From an uncultured Spirochaetales bacterium (GTDB lineage: Bacteria; UBP6; UBA1177): a stretch of 20,828 nucleotides of DNA. Shown piece after piece: positions 8,848-15,392 of this stretch. The position numbers and the translations under genes are program-made. The notes beneath the pieces were generated by a model that made no database searches, was not told where the DNA came from, and worked only from the letters and a program-made list of their open reading frames with translations. The first letter of the stretch is position 1. Each line of letters starts with the position of its first letter. The DNA lies in assembly GCA_902780365.1 (NCBI GenBank), contig CACZFE010000005.1, positions 1-20,828 of the forward strand, read 5' to 3'.

Positions 8848-9504
8848 CTATGGCAATATTGCCGGATTTTCAAGCAGATCTTCCATTCTGCAGCCCAGCG
8901 CAAGTGAAATTTTGAAAAGTGTCTGCGCCTGAGCCTTGTCGATGTCGTTCACTCTCTGTTCATAAAGCTGGATCGAGTGCAGCTTCACACCCGACATTTC
9001 TGCAAGTTCCGACTGTGAAATTCCTCTGTTTTCGCGAATGTTCTTTAAATTTGTACTGACAGAACGTTCCTCGATTTTTTTATCCATCGCCTCGATAAAA
9101 GCTGTTATGTCCATTTCGTGATAGACTTTATACATTTTTATTACCTCGGAAAGCGGAACTTTGCCGAAAACCGTTTTGAAACTCTTTGCCGAATGCCACT
9201 GATACTGCGCCAAAGCCCAGCCTGCCCAGTATTCAGGAGAGCGGTCCTGGGAAAACACAGGTTCCGGAAGTCCGCGGCCCGGATCGACTTTTTCCACAAT
9301 TGAGCGGACCAGCTCTATCCCCGATTTCCCTGCCACGACCGAAGGGTTTCCTCTGCCGAACTTGCCGCCTTCGCCGGATATTACAAAAATATCGGCAAAA
9401 TCATCGGGTTTCATTCCGCAGACATTCACCGCATAATCGCAAGCCACAGCAAGAGATGTCGCCGCACACTCCAGATAGTCTTCACTGTATGCGCGGATCG
9501 CCAT
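8848..9504 (-). CDS. XRE-type HTH protein with large N-terminal domain, partner of DUF3990 copy 2
   Basis: This encodes 218 residues. Residues about 152-211 form a Cro/C1-type helix-turn-helix (LKNIRENRGISQSELAEMSG, then IQLYEQRVNDI and MEDLLE). Residues 1-140 form a separate domain with motifs NPSVVAGKSGIELV and RSPEYWAGWALAQYQWHSAKSF; I recognise this as a recurring arrangement in gut anaerobes but know no function for it. Its ATG has a GGGAGGG site and overlaps the DUF3990 gene by 23 bp, so the pair is co-expressed. It is the natural candidate to bind the two palindromic operators in front of the pair and to act as antitoxin or autoregulator. That role is inferred from the layout, which resembles type II toxin-antitoxin operons in reverse gene order. 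Confidence 0.85.
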   Translation of the reverse strand: MAIRAYSEDYLECAATSLAVACDYAVNVCGMKPDDFADIFVISGEGGKFGRGNPSVVAGKSGIELVRSIVEKVDPGRGLPEPVFSQDRSPEYWAGWALAQYQWHSAKSFKTVFGKVPLSEVIKMYKVYHEMDITAFIEAMDKKIEERSVSTNLKNIRENRGISQSELAEMSGVKLHSIQLYEQRVNDIDKAQAQTLFKISLALGCRMEDLLENPAILP

Positions 9505-10153
9505 TTTTCATTCCCTCCCGGATAATATCCATCACAAAAATACTTTTAGATATCACGGCACGACGGATCTCTTCTTTATAAGCCGCTCTTGCATCAGAGT
9601 CACGCGCCGTATATTTCGGGAAATATGTTTCACAACTGACCGCTTCGGCTCCGGTAAAAATCAGCTGAGCGAACGCCTTTTCCGAAACGAGAACATACTG
9701 AATACCCAGTTTTCCCAAGTGCATCGCCTTTTTAAGACTTGCAAGCGGCAGAGCGTTGTTGATGAAATCCCTGGCAAAAGAAAAATAGGAATCGTCAGCG
9801 CGGTAGCCAGTAACAACATCAAAAGGAGCCGTATCAACTGCAAAGTTGTTCACGATATACTCTTTTGCCGCAGCTGCGATCTCGTTTTCCAGCGAAAAAG
9901 TCCTGTTGCTCAGCAGAACAGCTATCCAGTTCAGGACTGAGTAGCGCTCATCCTGCAAATCAAGCACTTTAAGGCCGCTTTTTTTCAGCCTGTATTTGTT
10001 GACAAAACCGTTGCTGTTTTCTCTGCACGCCCACTCTTTCGCGACTTCGATTTCTTTCGTGCAGTAGAATCCCTGACCGTAGTCGTTGTATTTTTTCCCA
10101 GCAGCAAGAGTCGGTTTTTCAATGATTTTAGTTGAACCGTGATATAGAATCAT
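9482..10153 (-). CDS. DUF3990 protein, ADP-ribosyltransferase-like, copy 2
   Basis: This 223-residue protein starts MILYHGSTKI. I chose the ATG at 10153-10151 because GGAGG lies seven bases before it; the TTG two codons earlier would sit almost on the ribosome binding site. The family landmarks are YHGS with His5, YGQGFYCTK with Tyr30, FDVVTGYRADDSYF (111-124), and IQYVLVSEKAFAQL with Glu158. These align with copy 1 (His5, Tyr30, YDIVHGPVANDDM, Glu157), so the two are distant paralogues. Copy 2 carries about 55 extra C-terminal residues. A possible H-Y-E transferase triad suggests an ADP-ribosylating toxin or effector, unproven. The downstream HTH gene overlaps its end. Confidence 0.85.
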   Translation of the reverse strand: MILYHGSTKIIEKPTLAAGKKYNDYGQGFYCTKEIEVAKEWACRENSNGFVNKYRLKKSGLKVLDLQDERYSVLNWIAVLLSNRTFSLENEIAAAAKEYIVNNFAVDTAPFDVVTGYRADDSYFSFARDFINNALPLASLKKAMHLGKLGIQYVLVSEKAFAQLIFTGAEAVSCETYFPKYTARDSDARAAYKEEIRRAVISKSIFVMDIIREGMKNGDPRIQ

Positions 10154-10170
10154 GTTCAAACCTCCAATTT

Positions 10171-10190
10171 TGTATCATCACAATGATACA
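10171..10190. promoter_or_regulatory. operator 1, perfect palindrome
   Basis: TGTATCAT and ATGATACA flank a four-base CACA centre, a perfect 8+8 inverted repeat. It lies just downstream of the -10 box of the DUF3990-HTH promoter, over the expected transcription start, which is a classic repressor position. The 16-bp core is repeated as operator 2. Confidence 0.6.
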
Positions 10191-10194
10191 GTTT

Positions 10195-10224
10195 TTTATA
10201 TCATCACAATGATAGTTTTGTCAA
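10195..10224 (-). promoter_or_regulatory. promoter of the DUF3990-HTH operon
   Basis: On the minus strand a consensus TTGACA (10224-10219) and TATAAA (10200-10195) are separated by 18 bp, about 40 bp before the DUF3990 ATG. Operator 2 fills most of the spacer and touches the -10. The promoter looks strong and tightly repressible. Confidence 0.65.
10199..10214. promoter_or_regulatory. operator 2, palindrome inside the promoter spacer
   Basis: TATCAT-CACA-ATGATA is a 6+6 inverted repeat, identical over 16 bp to the core of operator 1 (10173-10188). The two cores start 26 bp apart, about two and a half helical turns. It lies between the -35 and -10 boxes and overlaps the -10, so an occupied site would block RNA polymerase. 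The HTH protein encoded in the same operon is the probable ligand. Confidence 0.6.
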
Positions 10225-10276
10225 GAGTTTTCTATAAAATCCGGATAATTTCAGGAATTATCATATCGTTGGACAA

Positions 10277-10300
10277 TTTATCTTATCATTTATCTTATCA
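10277..10300. repeat. 12-bp perfect tandem duplication upstream of the DUF3990 promoter
   Basis: TTTATCTTATCA occurs twice head to tail (10277-10288 and 10289-10300). On the minus strand it reads TGATAAGATAAA twice, about 55 bp upstream of the -35 box of the DUF3990-HTH promoter. It shares the TGATA half-site motif with the operators. It could be an extra regulatory site or simply slippage in AT-rich spacer. The remainder of 10225-10337 shows nothing I can name. Confidence 0.4.
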
Positions 10301-10337
10301 TCCATGTAGTCATAAATGCCGTAAAGATGATTTTAAA

Positions 10338-10790
10338 TCACCACACCAGTTTTTCTTCCAGAAGCTGCGCTAATTTTTCAAGTCCTGCTTTGTCGTCTTC
10401 GGAAAAGCGGTTTGTAAGGGGACTATCGATATCAAGAACGGCGACAAGTTTTCCCTCTGAATGGATCGGAACGACAATTTCGGAATTCGAGGCGCTGTCA
10501 CATGCGATATGCCCCGGAAATTTGTGGACATCGGGGACAAGCACGGTCTCATCTTTCGAGGCGCACGCACCGCAGACTCCTTTCGAAAGCGGAATGTGGA
10601 TGCATGCAGGTTTTCCCTGAAAAGGCCCCACGGTGAGAACGCCGTTACGCATGATGTAAAACCCGGCCCAGTTCAGGTTTTCAAGCGAAACCATGATGAG
10701 CGATGAAAGATTGCTTAGTGCCGAAACCGCCCAAGGCTCGCTCTCAAGCAGCTCAGTTGACTGTTTCAGAAGAATGTCGTAATTGGTCAT
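10338..10790 (-). CDS. msrC: free methionine-(R)-sulfoxide reductase (GAF-domain fRMsr)
   Basis: This 150-residue cytosolic protein is a single GAF domain that reduces free methionine-R-sulfoxide, repairing oxidised methionine with thioredoxin-type reductant. Family hallmarks are all present: LNWAGFYIMRNG (39-50), VGPFQGKPACIHIP (54-67), KGVCGACA (70-77) and DVHKFPGHIACDSASNSEIV (87-106). Cys63, Cys73 and Cys97 correspond to the three conserved family cysteines; Cys76 is additional. An AGGAGG site fixes the start. The upstream MFS transporter gene ends only 8 bp before it, so the two form an operon whose promoter lies beyond 12001. The pairing suggests, without proving, a response to oxidants or to an oxidant-generating compound. 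Confidence 0.93.
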   Translation of the reverse strand: MTNYDILLKQSTELLESEPWAVSALSNLSSLIMVSLENLNWAGFYIMRNGVLTVGPFQGKPACIHIPLSKGVCGACASKDETVLVPDVHKFPGHIACDSASNSEIVVPIHSEGKLVAVLDIDSPLTNRFSEDDKAGLEKLAQLLEEKLVW

Positions 10791-10798
10791 TATGCCTC

Positions 10799-12001
10799 CT
10801 ATGCTTTTTCAACTTCTTTTTTAGTTTTTATAGTCGCCGCATACGCGCTGTTGATGAGACCAAGTACCGCCGAAAGGATGAACAGGGTCTCGATGCCGAG
10901 CGTGTGCCAGATCCAGCCGCCGAAAAGTGCGATTAAAATGCTTATCAGGTGGTTTACCGAAACGCCGGTGGAGATCGTAGCGCGGGTCTCTTCAGGTGAA
11001 TCGGAAAGGTCCTTGACATAGACGTTCGAAGCCATCGAAGCAAGCGAAATGACTGAATCGAGGATGTAGTTCACGCAGCAGACGACAAACGCGATATCAC
11101 GCGGGAAAATGTGGTGGGCAAAGCCGTAAAAAAAGCAGACTAAGACAAGGATCAAAGTGTCCGTTATCATCACGATCTTGTAACCGAAGCGGTCGATCAT
11201 CCTGCCTACAAGCGGAGAAGCGGCGAAACAGCAGACTGCGGAAATCGCGAAGAGAAGGCTTATAATCATCGCATCAGCGCCGTAGAAAAGAACGAGGACG
11301 TAAGGACCGAAAGTGAAGAAAATCTGCTTTCTTGCACCGTAAAAAACTTCGATCATGTAGTATTTCGAGAATTTGCGGCGGAAGTAAAAGCGCCGTTTCG
11401 CCTTGTCGGTCTCGCTGCTTCCGGTCATCCGCAGAGAAAACATGAAACCGAGAAGAAGGATCGCGCTGCTCACGATGAAGACCGGCTTGAAAAGAGCCGT
11501 GCTTTTGCCGGCAAAAAGACACACAGCGAAAATTATGATGTATCCCGCGAGCATGCCCATCTGATGCACCGCGTTCTGCATTCCGAGGGCGATTCCGCCG
11601 CGTCCTTCCTTAGCATATTCGAGAGTGATCGTGTTGCGCATACCGAGCTGGACGTGCTCGCCTAAAGAATAGATGAACATCGCCAGTATTACGAGAAAGC
11701 GCACCGGAGGCACGACTGACTGCATCGCCATGCCGCAGACCATTATGACAGCGCCGAATTTATATATTTTTTCAGCCGAAAAAGTGTAAAAAACGGCAAG
11801 AAAAAAAATAAGCAGAAATCCCGGAAGTTCTCGGAAAAACTCCGAAACTCCCTTGTCGAATTCGCTCATTCCGACGACCTGCGCCAGATAGTTGTCAAGA
11901 ACGCCTTTATACAAGCCGAAAGCGAGCGCGAAAGTGATCATCGAAACAAAAAAAGCCCTGTATTTTGAATCCTGCCTGAAAACTTCTTTGAAACCGCCCA
12001 T
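10799..12001 (-). CDS. MFS transporter, 12 transmembrane segments
   Basis: This 400-residue inner-membrane protein has about twelve hydrophobic helices split into two halves by a basic cytoplasmic loop (residues 192-213, rich in Lys/Arg). The second half carries the major facilitator motif A variant GRMIDRFGYK (266-275). The first half has a weaker counterpart (SAEKIYKFG). Short charged termini (MGGFKEVFRQ and KTKKEVEKA) agree with cytosolic ends. A GGAGG site precedes the ATG by six bases. Substrate cannot be assigned; the general look is of a drug or metabolite exporter, but that is a guess. It is the first gene of a two-gene operon with msrC. Confidence 0.88.
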   Translation of the reverse strand: MGGFKEVFRQDSKYRAFFVSMITFALAFGLYKGVLDNYLAQVVGMSEFDKGVSEFFRELPGFLLIFFLAVFYTFSAEKIYKFGAVIMVCGMAMQSVVPPVRFLVILAMFIYSLGEHVQLGMRNTITLEYAKEGRGGIALGMQNAVHQMGMLAGYIIIFAVCLFAGKSTALFKPVFIVSSAILLLGFMFSLRMTGSSETDKAKRRFYFRRKFSKYYMIEVFYGARKQIFFTFGPYVLVLFYGADAMIISLLFAISAVCCFAASPLVGRMIDRFGYKIVMITDTLILVLVCFFYGFAHHIFPRDIAFVVCCVNYILDSVISLASMASNVYVKDLSDSPEETRATISTGVSVNHLISILIALFGGWIWHTLGIETLFILSAVLGLINSAYAATIKTKKEVEKA

Positions 12002-12024
12002 GACCGCCCTCCAAAAATCGGCCA

Positions 12025-12065
12025 GAAATAGTTTCGAAGCGGGATTTTGTCAATAAAATCCCGCT
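12025..12065 (-). promoter_or_regulatory. promoter of the MFS-msrC operon overlapped by an 11-bp inverted repeat
   Basis: On the minus strand TTGACA (12053-12048) is a perfect -35, with a weak TATTTC (12030-12025) 17 bp downstream. The arms AGCGGGATTTT (12038-12048) and AAAATCCCGCT (12055-12065) are perfect reverse complements around a six-base loop and cover the -35 box. No T-tract follows on either strand, so it is unlikely to be a terminator. An operator for an unlinked repressor is the better reading; a leader hairpin is unlikely because it lies upstream of the expected transcript start. Confidence 0.45.
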
Positions 12066-12075
12066 GTCGTTATTA

Positions 12076-12227
12076 TCGAAATTTCGATTCGCCGCCACTC
12101 GATATTTCGAGATTTCGAAATTTCGATTCGCCGCCCTTCGATATTTCGAGTTTTCGAAATTTCGATTCGCCGCCCTCGATATTTCGAGATTTCGATATTT
12201 CGATATTTCGACAAGATCTTGGCGGCG
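12076..12227. repeat. 39-bp-period palindromic repeat array
   Basis: Three units begin at 12076, 12115 and 12154, exactly 39 bp apart. Each starts with the 12-bp perfect palindrome TCGAAATTTCGA, then TTCGCCGCC, then a TCGATATTTCGAG stretch. Further TCGATATTTCGA copies follow, and the array ends in TTTCGACA, AGATCTT and GGCGGCG. The CGCCGCC of the units and the terminal GGCGGCG, plus ATTATCG at the left and CGATAAT at the right, make imperfect terminal inverted repeats. A related element lies at 20722-20828. No open reading frame or transposase is associated. Confidence 0.8.
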
Positions 12228-12234
12228 CGATAAT

Positions 12235-12263
12235 TTGAAATTCTTAAGGTTTCCGTGTAACAT
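12235..12263 (+). promoter_or_regulatory. candidate promoter of the three-kinase operon
   Basis: TTGAAA (12235-12240) and TAACAT (12258-12263) are spaced by 17 bp, 37 bp before the first kinase ATG and immediately to the right of the palindromic repeat array. The -10 matches four of six consensus bases. The -35 hexamer and spacing are the same as for the lone kinase at 6425. Confidence 0.4.
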
Positions 12264-12300
12264 CACATGTTTTTTGATTTTTTCACTTTGGAGATGAATC

Positions 12301-15300
12301 ATGTTCAAAGAAAGCAATATCCTGAGATTAAGCATCTTCGGCATTATTGTCGTTGCGGTCTTGATGATCGCAGGAACATTCTGGGAAGGTCAGAAAGCGA
12401 GACTCGACACGGAGAAAGCCGTCAGATCGGTCAGCCTTCTCTACCTCGACGAGCTTGCCGGCAGGCGCGAGCAGGTCGTTGCCACAAACCTTCTGGGGAA
12501 AATAAGCGACCTGAAGACGGCCGTCAGCCTTATGACGGATGAAGACCTTAGCGACAAGGAGCATCTTCAGACCTTCCAGGCGAGGATGAAGAAGCTCTAC
12601 AAACTTGTAAAGTTCGCTTTTGTCGATTCCAACGGCATAATCCTCACCGCCAACGGAAAACAGGACAATATCGGCGACTACCATTTCGACTACAAAACCA
12701 TTTCCAAGCCCGAAATATCGATATTCAACCTGAAAAGCGCGGACAAGAAAGTCATCATCGCTATCCCTGTCGAAGGACTTTCTGTCGGGAACGAAAAGCT
12801 CTCGGCGTGCTTCATGGAGATCGAAATGGAGGAAATGCTTCAGGGCGTTTCAATGCACTCGAACAAGGACTCCGCGACTTTCAGCAATATCTACACGAAA
12901 GACGGCATCGCTCTTTCCAACACGGTCCTCGGAGGTCTCGCGGTGGAAGACAACCTGCTTGAAGCCCTTCAGCACGCTGACTTCGAAGAGGGATATTCTT
13001 ATGAAGACATCGAAAGCCATTTCAACAACGCCCAAAAAGGCATAGCCTCATTTACCTATAACGGGATCAGGGAAACTTTGAGCTACGTTCCGGTCGCCGG
13101 GACAGACTGGTTCCTCACCTACCTCATCCGTGAAAACGTCATCGCCGACAACATAAGCTCTATCTCGGACGCCATCATCACGAGGAACCTTATGCAGTCG
13201 CTCGCAGCCACGTTCCTCCTGATGATCATTTTCGCATTCATAATTTTCCAGCAGAAAAAGAACACGAAACTTCTGGTCGAAAAAAAGGCGGCCGATATCG
13301 AACAGCACGAACTTGAACACAGGCTCGAACTTCAGGAAAAACTGCTTGAAGAAGAGAAGCAGAGAACGCAGCAGACAAGGCTCATAACCGCATTGTGCTC
13401 GGATTACTGGAGCGTTTACTATCTTGAGCTCGACAAAAACGAAGGCGTCTGCTACCAGGCTCACTCCGATATAGAAAACGGATTCAAAGTCGGCGAAAAG
13501 TTCAAATATCTGGAATCGGTCACAAAATATGCAGAACACTATGTCACCGAGAAATACCGTGAAGAATTTCTGAACTTCATCCAGCCTGACAACATCAGGG
13601 AAGGGCTCAGGGAAAACAGAGTCATTTCTTACCGGTACATGGTTTTCCGTCACGGAAAGGAATCGTACGAGATGGTCCGCTTCGCCGGAGTACGCCACCC
13701 CGAGGACAGGGATGACCACTTAGTTCACGCAGTCGGAGCCTGCTTCACCAACGTCGATGCCGAGACGCGCCAGACAATCGCGAACAACGAGGCTCTGAGC
13801 AACGCTCTTGAGGCTGCAAAAGAGGCAAACAAGGCAAAAACGGCGTTCCTTTCGAATATGAGCCACGAGATCAGAACTCCGATGAACGCGATAATCGGCC
13901 TTGACAACATCGCCCTGAACGACCCTGAAATATCCCCAAAGACACGTGAATATCTCACCAAGATCGGAGATTCGGCGGAACATCTGCTGAGCCTGATAAA
14001 CGACATTCTCGATATGTCCCGCATAGAATCGGGGCGCCTGATACTCAAAAACGAGGAATTCCAGTTCTCGAAACTGGTCGAATACATCAACACGATGTTC
14101 AGCAGCCAGTGCTCAGGGAAAGGGCTCGACTACCACTGCCACATAAACGGGCACGTCGATGATTTCTACATCGGCGACAACATGAAGCTGCGCCAGGTGC
14201 TCATCAACATCCTCGGCAACGCGGTGAAGTTCACTCCTGCCGGAGGCAACGTCAATCTTGATATCGAAAGGACGGCTCAGTTCGACGGCAAATCGACTCT
14301 CCGCTTTGTCATCAGAGATACAGGGATCGGCATGAGCAAAGAGTTCCTGCCGCATATTTTCGACACATTCGCACAGGAAGACTTGTCAGCATCCAACAAA
14401 TACGGCTCTTCGGGACTGGGACTTGCGATCACGAAGAACATCGTCGAAATGATGAACGGCAACATAAGCGTCGAAAGCGAGAAAGGAAAAGGAACGACTT
14501 TCACAGTTTCTGTCACCCTTCTCGACTCGGCCGGCAAAAACAGGAATGATGATTTGGAAATAAAACCGAACGAAATGAGCGTTCTCATCATTGACGACGA
14601 CCCGGTAGCATGCGAACATGCGAGACTTGTCCTTGAAAAATCGGGGATCGCTTCAGAAACCGTTCAGTCGGGCAAAGAGGCTATTGAAATGGTCAAACTG
14701 CGCCACGCCCGCCACGATCCTTACAACCTGATCCTTGTTGACTGGCAGATGCCCGAGATGGACGGAGTCGAAACGACGCGTGAAATACGCAAGATCGTCG
14801 GGAACGAGTCGGCTATCATCATCCTCACGGCATACAAATGGGATGACATCCTTGACGAAGCGGTCCAGGCAGGAGTCGACAGTTTCATCGCGAAACCACT
14901 CTTCGCATCGAACCTTCTCGACGAGTTCCAGGATGCATTAAGACGCAAAAACACCATAAAAGAGAATGTCGGATACAAAGCCGAACTTTCAGGGAAAAGA
15001 GTTCTTGTAGCGGAAGATGTCCAGATCAATGCTGAGATTCTGAAAATGATCCTGAATATGCGAGGAATAGATTGCGATGTCGCTGAAAACGGAAAGATCG
15101 CGGTAGATACCTTCTCGTCCAAGCCCGAAGGAACTTACAACGCGATACTCATGGATATGCGTATGCCGGAAATGGACGGACTTGAAGCTACAAGAGCGAT
15201 CCGCGCAATGAAACGCGCCGATGCGAAAAAGATCCCGATAATCGCACTCACCGCAAACGCATTTGACGAAGATGTGCAGCGTTCTCTTCAGGCAGGGCTC

Positions 15301-15381
15301 AACGCACATCTCAGTAAGCCTGTAAAACCCGAACAGCTCTATCAGACACTTGAAGAGCTCATCGGAAAGACTGAAATTTAA
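12301..15381 (+). CDS. hybrid histidine kinase with extracytoplasmic sensor, PAS-like domain and two receivers
   Basis: This 1026-residue inner-membrane protein has a transmembrane helix (about 9-27), an extracytoplasmic region of about 270 residues resembling a double Cache sensor (30-298), a second helix (299-317), and a Glu/Lys-rich coiled coil (320-360). A PAS-like domain follows (361-488). HisKA has His522 in NMSHEIRTPMNAIIG; the ATPase domain has Asn640, DTGIG (673-677) and GSSGLGLAI (702-710). Receiver 1 (759-882) has Asp814 in LVDWQMPEMDG, and receiver 2 (899-1022) has Asp952 in LMDMRMPEMDG; both keep the acidic pocket, Thr and Lys. Cache domains usually bind small extracellular ligands; which one is unknown. 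GGAG lies seven bases before the ATG. The next kinase starts 11 bp after its stop. Confidence 0.94.
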   Translation: MFKESNILRLSIFGIIVVAVLMIAGTFWEGQKARLDTEKAVRSVSLLYLDELAGRREQVVATNLLGKISDLKTAVSLMTDEDLSDKEHLQTFQARMKKLYKLVKFAFVDSNGIILTANGKQDNIGDYHFDYKTISKPEISIFNLKSADKKVIIAIPVEGLSVGNEKLSACFMEIEMEEMLQGVSMHSNKDSATFSNIYTKDGIALSNTVLGGLAVEDNLLEALQHADFEEGYSYEDIESHFNNAQKGIASFTYNGIRETLSYVPVAGTDWFLTYLIRENVIADNISSISDAIITRNLMQSLAATFLLMIIFAFIIFQQKKNTKLLVEKKAADIEQHELEHRLELQEKLLEEEKQRTQQTRLITALCSDYWSVYYLELDKNEGVCYQAHSDIENGFKVGEKFKYLESVTKYAEHYVTEKYREEFLNFIQPDNIREGLRENRVISYRYMVFRHGKESYEMVRFAGVRHPEDRDDHLVHAVGACFTNVDAETRQTIANNEALSNALEAAKEANKAKTAFLSNMSHEIRTPMNAIIGLDNIALNDPEISPKTREYLTKIGDSAEHLLSLINDILDMSRIESGRLILKNEEFQFSKLVEYINTMFSSQCSGKGLDYHCHINGHVDDFYIGDNMKLRQVLINILGNAVKFTPAGGNVNLDIERTAQFDGKSTLRFVIRDTGIGMSKEFLPHIFDTFAQEDLSASNKYGSSGLGLAITKNIVEMMNGNISVESEKGKGTTFTVSVTLLDSAGKNRNDDLEIKPNEMSVLIIDDDPVACEHARLVLEKSGIASETVQSGKEAIEMVKLRHARHDPYNLILVDWQMPEMDGVETTREIRKIVGNESAIIILTAYKWDDILDEAVQAGVDSFIAKPLFASNLLDEFQDALRRKNTIKENVGYKAELSGKRVLVAEDVQINAEILKMILNMRGIDCDVAENGKIAVDTFSSKPEGTYNAILMDMRMPEMDGLEATRAIRAMKRADAKKIPIIALTANAFDEDVQRSLQAGLNAHLSKPVKPEQLYQTLEELIGKTEI

Positions 15382-15392
15382 CGGAGGAAGCC

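Noticed and set aside
8852..8863. Perfect 12-bp palindrome GGCAATATTGCC at the end of the HTH gene
   Set aside because: It lies inside the last codons (Ala-Ile-Leu-Pro), would give only a four-base stem, has no T-tract, and is not repeated elsewhere in the window that I can see.
12076..12227. Possible CRISPR array because of the regular 39-bp period
   Set aside because: The units adjoin each other and the between-palindrome sequence is itself repeated, so there are no unique spacers. No cas gene is present.
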